Positions 62,701 to 64,000 of a DNA stretch of 64,000 nt are shown here, in pieces. Below the pieces are notes generated by a model, which worked only from the letters and a program-made list of their open reading frames with translations, was not told where the DNA came from and ran no database searches. Source of the stretch: Planctomycetaceae bacterium (lineage in GTDB: Bacteria > Planctomycetota > Planctomycetia > Pirellulales > Pirellulaceae); the NCBI GenBank assembly GCA_020638995.1, contig JACKHM010000002.1, positions 1,302,001 through 1,366,000 of the forward strand, given 5' to 3'. How positions within the stretch are numbered: position 1 is the first letter of the stretch; every line of letters begins with the position of its first letter. Position numbers and translations under genes: made by a program.

Positions 62701-62903
62701 GTAATCTCCGAAGTTGCACCCTCCGCCAAGCCCTCGCCCAGGAACACAAAATCTCGCTGCAGGCGACCGAGCGGGGCAACTCCCGCGCTGCCAACGATGG
62801 GCGTACCATTCCACGATGGCGGCGCAGCACATACTCGAGTCAATTGCAGGAGTGCAAAAACACAAACCAAGCCCCCGACGCAGATCGATCTAACGTGTCT
62901 CAT
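59772..62903 (-). CDS. Large secreted protein with DUF6263-like and DUF1080-like domains
   Basis: 1043 residues from the ATG at 62901-62903, after GGAGA. Residues 1-26 are a signal peptide (HVRSICVGGLVCVFALLQL, then VCAA). The first half is a repetitive alpha/beta region without a family I recognise. About 560-850 resembles DUF6263 (LQLQAGDDFQWTFHTDGEV; VSAGDRWTRQSENLTIMKF), seen in planctomycete exported proteins. About 854-1043 is a DUF1080-like concanavalin fold (WSYIEFADRTFSDFELAADV; CFRATQGGLDGVNPSGYEVQL; PNNGPVSGVY), a family that includes 3-keto-disaccharide hydrolases. The fusion is unusual. It is probably periplasmic or surface-located; activity is unproven. Confidence 0.8.
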   Translation of the reverse strand: MRHVRSICVGGLVCVFALLQLTRVCAAPPSWNGTPIVGSAGVAPLGRLQRDFVFLGEGLAEGATSEITEVFTELSEGIDASRPAGAVLLFEEPETFFPVIFIPVKDQEKLFAVLGSRWGWKIERNADGMYRSKNSESGIDLVARVVDRWMYISGFSHREKLSEAPADPTALLSGVDPTLTAHATFQIDQLREATRDQLLRMLIDANSASGSQSSNLGADLVKQWMVRSSADVESLSLELQCFRPLEQFHLSTRLTAIEGSDLASWIENASHRMTIFSRLPTSEAILSAVSSLKLNSSTTRTLLDAWAPVASKAKAAAPSPQSRNQAESLLGRFVSQAVDSVSNTLASGEFDAGLVVERQARDQVVLLAAATLHGARVLEEVATEVGTLLQQSAEFRALEWAVGGSEDASFHQLTVPVTDENARTLFGDPATLAIGVGAERIYAAIGGDDSLELLTKAVDRSQNDVPVRGELLRISTHLAPLLATLDGVSGEDAENDKEVHEYAALIAPFQRNDAMELSLQAEDRTIEGRLRIDMGVVRMLASKLPIESKDDSPRKIDQVPGTLQLQAGDDFQWTFHTDGEVATTIDGEKRLERSINALTYDFQVTDVRSDGTMQIAAALSHVLIDKTTPEGREVFDSAHPPTPESMTAEMMLYGVVIGEPVVLTIRSDGAIAAISGVNKAIEHIVDTKVNPATVERDQAHAFVSQLLNEQGLRDSLTRGFEFYPGHAVSAGDRWTRQSENLTIMKFSLDNHYQAKIVSDEEVAISLRSQVLEPDPAKVADQPIQWDFVGSQSGSLTLDPRTGRLRLGEFTLRMDAEATFEMDGNEVSRPIVSLFKMTIGDPIEVARRTGSDLKAHAEEPVGWLSLTADVARSGWQSVRPDVWQIRGDEIVSLGGNYAKWSYIEFADRTFSDFELAADVLYDVGCNGGICFRATQGGLDGVNPSGYEVQLLGIETERNPTGSLYKMPNNGPVSGVYSARPRLGPANQWLAVRVVARGSSLSVYIDDEKVASFDDLSEPIKSGHIILQGSPEGVIRYRNVRVRPL

Positions 62904-63308
62904 GATGCTTCTCCGATACTGCTTGCGCCTCTCAATACTACACCTGATACATAGCATTTAGCGAATGCGGTGCCAGTTTGCGTTTCGGCGGCGGCATTTG
63001 CGGTAGGTGCCTCGCGCGAGCACGCCAACTACCGCTGTAATAGAGGGTTAGCAGTCGGCCACAAACACGAAGCAGTGTGCCGGTTCGACGCCAACAAAGG
63101 TGCTTTCGAATGTGCGTAGTCGTCCGGACCGCCGTGTCTATTCGCACGATCGGAGGGAACAGCATTCGCGGGCGAAATGCAACTCGTATCGTCTGGTCGA
63201 ACAGCGGACACTCATTCGGCGTTACACCGATGCGCTAGCGACGCGACAGGTGGCATCTTAAAATGGCAGTTCGAGTAGACCGGAAGTCGATGGAAAAGAA
63301 TCAGGTGA
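62904..63308. other. Divergent intergenic region before the DUF1501 gene
   Basis: About 400 bases separate the minus-strand large secreted protein from the plus-strand DUF1501 gene. Short frames exist on the minus strand but show no homology, ribosome binding site or composition I can support. It should hold promoters for both genes. Confidence 0.5.
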
Positions 63309-64000
63309 ATGATGCATAACACGATGAATTCCCATCCAACACCCAATCGCCGTCACTTCTTCGGTCAACTGGGGCTTGGTACTGCCGCGATTGGAACATT
63401 GCTTAATGGGGAAGTTATCGCGGAGGATCAATCGTCGTCAACGACTGGCCTACGTGGTGTGCCTCACTTTGCTCCTAAGGCCAAACGTGTCATTTATCTC
63501 TTCCAGTCAGGCGCCCCATCACAACTCGATCTATTTGACTATAAACCCGGCCTAGCAAACCGGCGGGACGAGGAACTGCCCGAGTCAATTCGCCAAGGAC
63601 AACGACTGACTGGAATGACGGCTGGCCAGGATCGCTTTCCGGTGGCTCCGAGTAGTTTCCGGTTCAAACAGTGCGGCGAGAGTCGAGCATGGGTCAGCGA
63701 GTTGCTGCCCCAGACGTCAAAAGTCGTGGACGAATTGTGTTTTGTGAAGTCGCTACACACACAAGCCATCAATCACGATCCCGCAATCACGTTCTTTCAG
63801 ACAGGGGCGCAGTTGGCCGGACGACCGAGTATGGGCGCGTGGCTCTCGTATGGTCTCGGCTCGATGAACCAAGATCTGCCAACCTTTGTCGCGATGGTCT
63901 CTGTCGGGAAGGGCAAGGCGGGCCAACCCTTGTACGATCGGCTGTGGGGGAGCGGTTTTCTGCCGACAAGGTATCAAGGAGTCAAGTTTCGATCGGTTGG
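63309..64000 (+). CDS. DUF1501 protein, 3' end outside window
   Basis: At least 230 residues; the right edge cuts the gene. ATG codons at 63309, 63312 and 63324 are in frame. AGGTGA sits very close to the first two, so the exact start is uncertain. NRRHFFGQLGLGTAAIGTLL is a twin-arginine signal for folded export. KRVIYLFQSGAPSQLDLFDYKP, then SELLPQTSKVVDELCFVKSL and NHDPAITFFQTG, match the DUF1501 family, a sulfatase-fold relative abundant in planctomycetes and usually encoded beside DUF1549/DUF1553 proteins. No such partner is visible inside the window. Function of the family is not established. Confidence 0.93.
   Translation, partial: MMHNTMNSHPTPNRRHFFGQLGLGTAAIGTLLNGEVIAEDQSSSTTGLRGVPHFAPKAKRVIYLFQSGAPSQLDLFDYKPGLANRRDEELPESIRQGQRLTGMTAGQDRFPVAPSSFRFKQCGESRAWVSELLPQTSKVVDELCFVKSLHTQAINHDPAITFFQTGAQLAGRPSMGAWLSYGLGSMNQDLPTFVAMVSVGKGKAGQPLYDRLWGSGFLPTRYQGVKFRSV

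Overview
The window looks like a planctomycete chromosome segment, most likely from a Rhodopirellula/Blastopirellula-type (Pirellulales) organism. The evidence is an N-terminal 'LE-x-R-x-LLA' (LEPR-XLL-type) motif on several huge secreted proteins, planctomycete-style dockerin-like repeats (D-x-[ND]-x-DG-x-[VI]-SP-[LI]-D-x-L-x-[VI]-[IV]-N), a BBP7-type outer-membrane barrel protein, a sulfatase, a DUF1080-type domain protein and a DUF1501 protein. I see no rRNA, tRNA, insertion sequence or CRISPR array.

Layout. (1) 1-14363, minus: a giant surface protein of at least 4787 codons ('giant A'), whose C-terminus lies beyond the left edge. (2) 15019-20933, minus: a compact gene set encoding a DUF3467 protein, a PqqD-like/M50 protease/HlyD fusion, a periplasmic HlyD-type adaptor, and a GAF-GAF-TM-HlyD protein. 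Divergent from it at 21306-22636 lie a small LEPR-XLL-variant protein and a GAF-like protein. A SecA paralogue lacking the C-terminal third converges on these (22687-24645, minus). (3) 25030-26388, plus: the BBP7-type barrel, ending at a strong terminator shared with the opposite strand. (4) 26503-57092, minus: four LEPR-XLL proteins in tandem (1319, about 1347, about 890 and 6336 residues). They carry dockerin-like, cohesin-like, Ig-like, SdrD-B-like and metalloprotease domains. The last is 'giant B', a full-length paralogue of giant A. (5) 57579-64000: a sulfatase, a GNAT acetyltransferase, a large secreted DUF6263/DUF1080-like protein, and the start of a DUF1501 protein with a twin-arginine signal.

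How it may work together (inference): three membrane-fusion-type adaptors, an intramembrane protease with a leader-binding-type domain, a trimmed SecA and GAF sensors lie among five giant LEPR-XLL proteins. This suggests a dedicated, perhaps signal-regulated, export or processing pathway for a cell-surface or extracellular matrix. Giant A and B share an architecture but have diverged by whole-module insertions. B has an intact metzincin zinc site (HEIGHTLGLGH), while A has lost every catalytic and zinc-binding residue at the aligned position.
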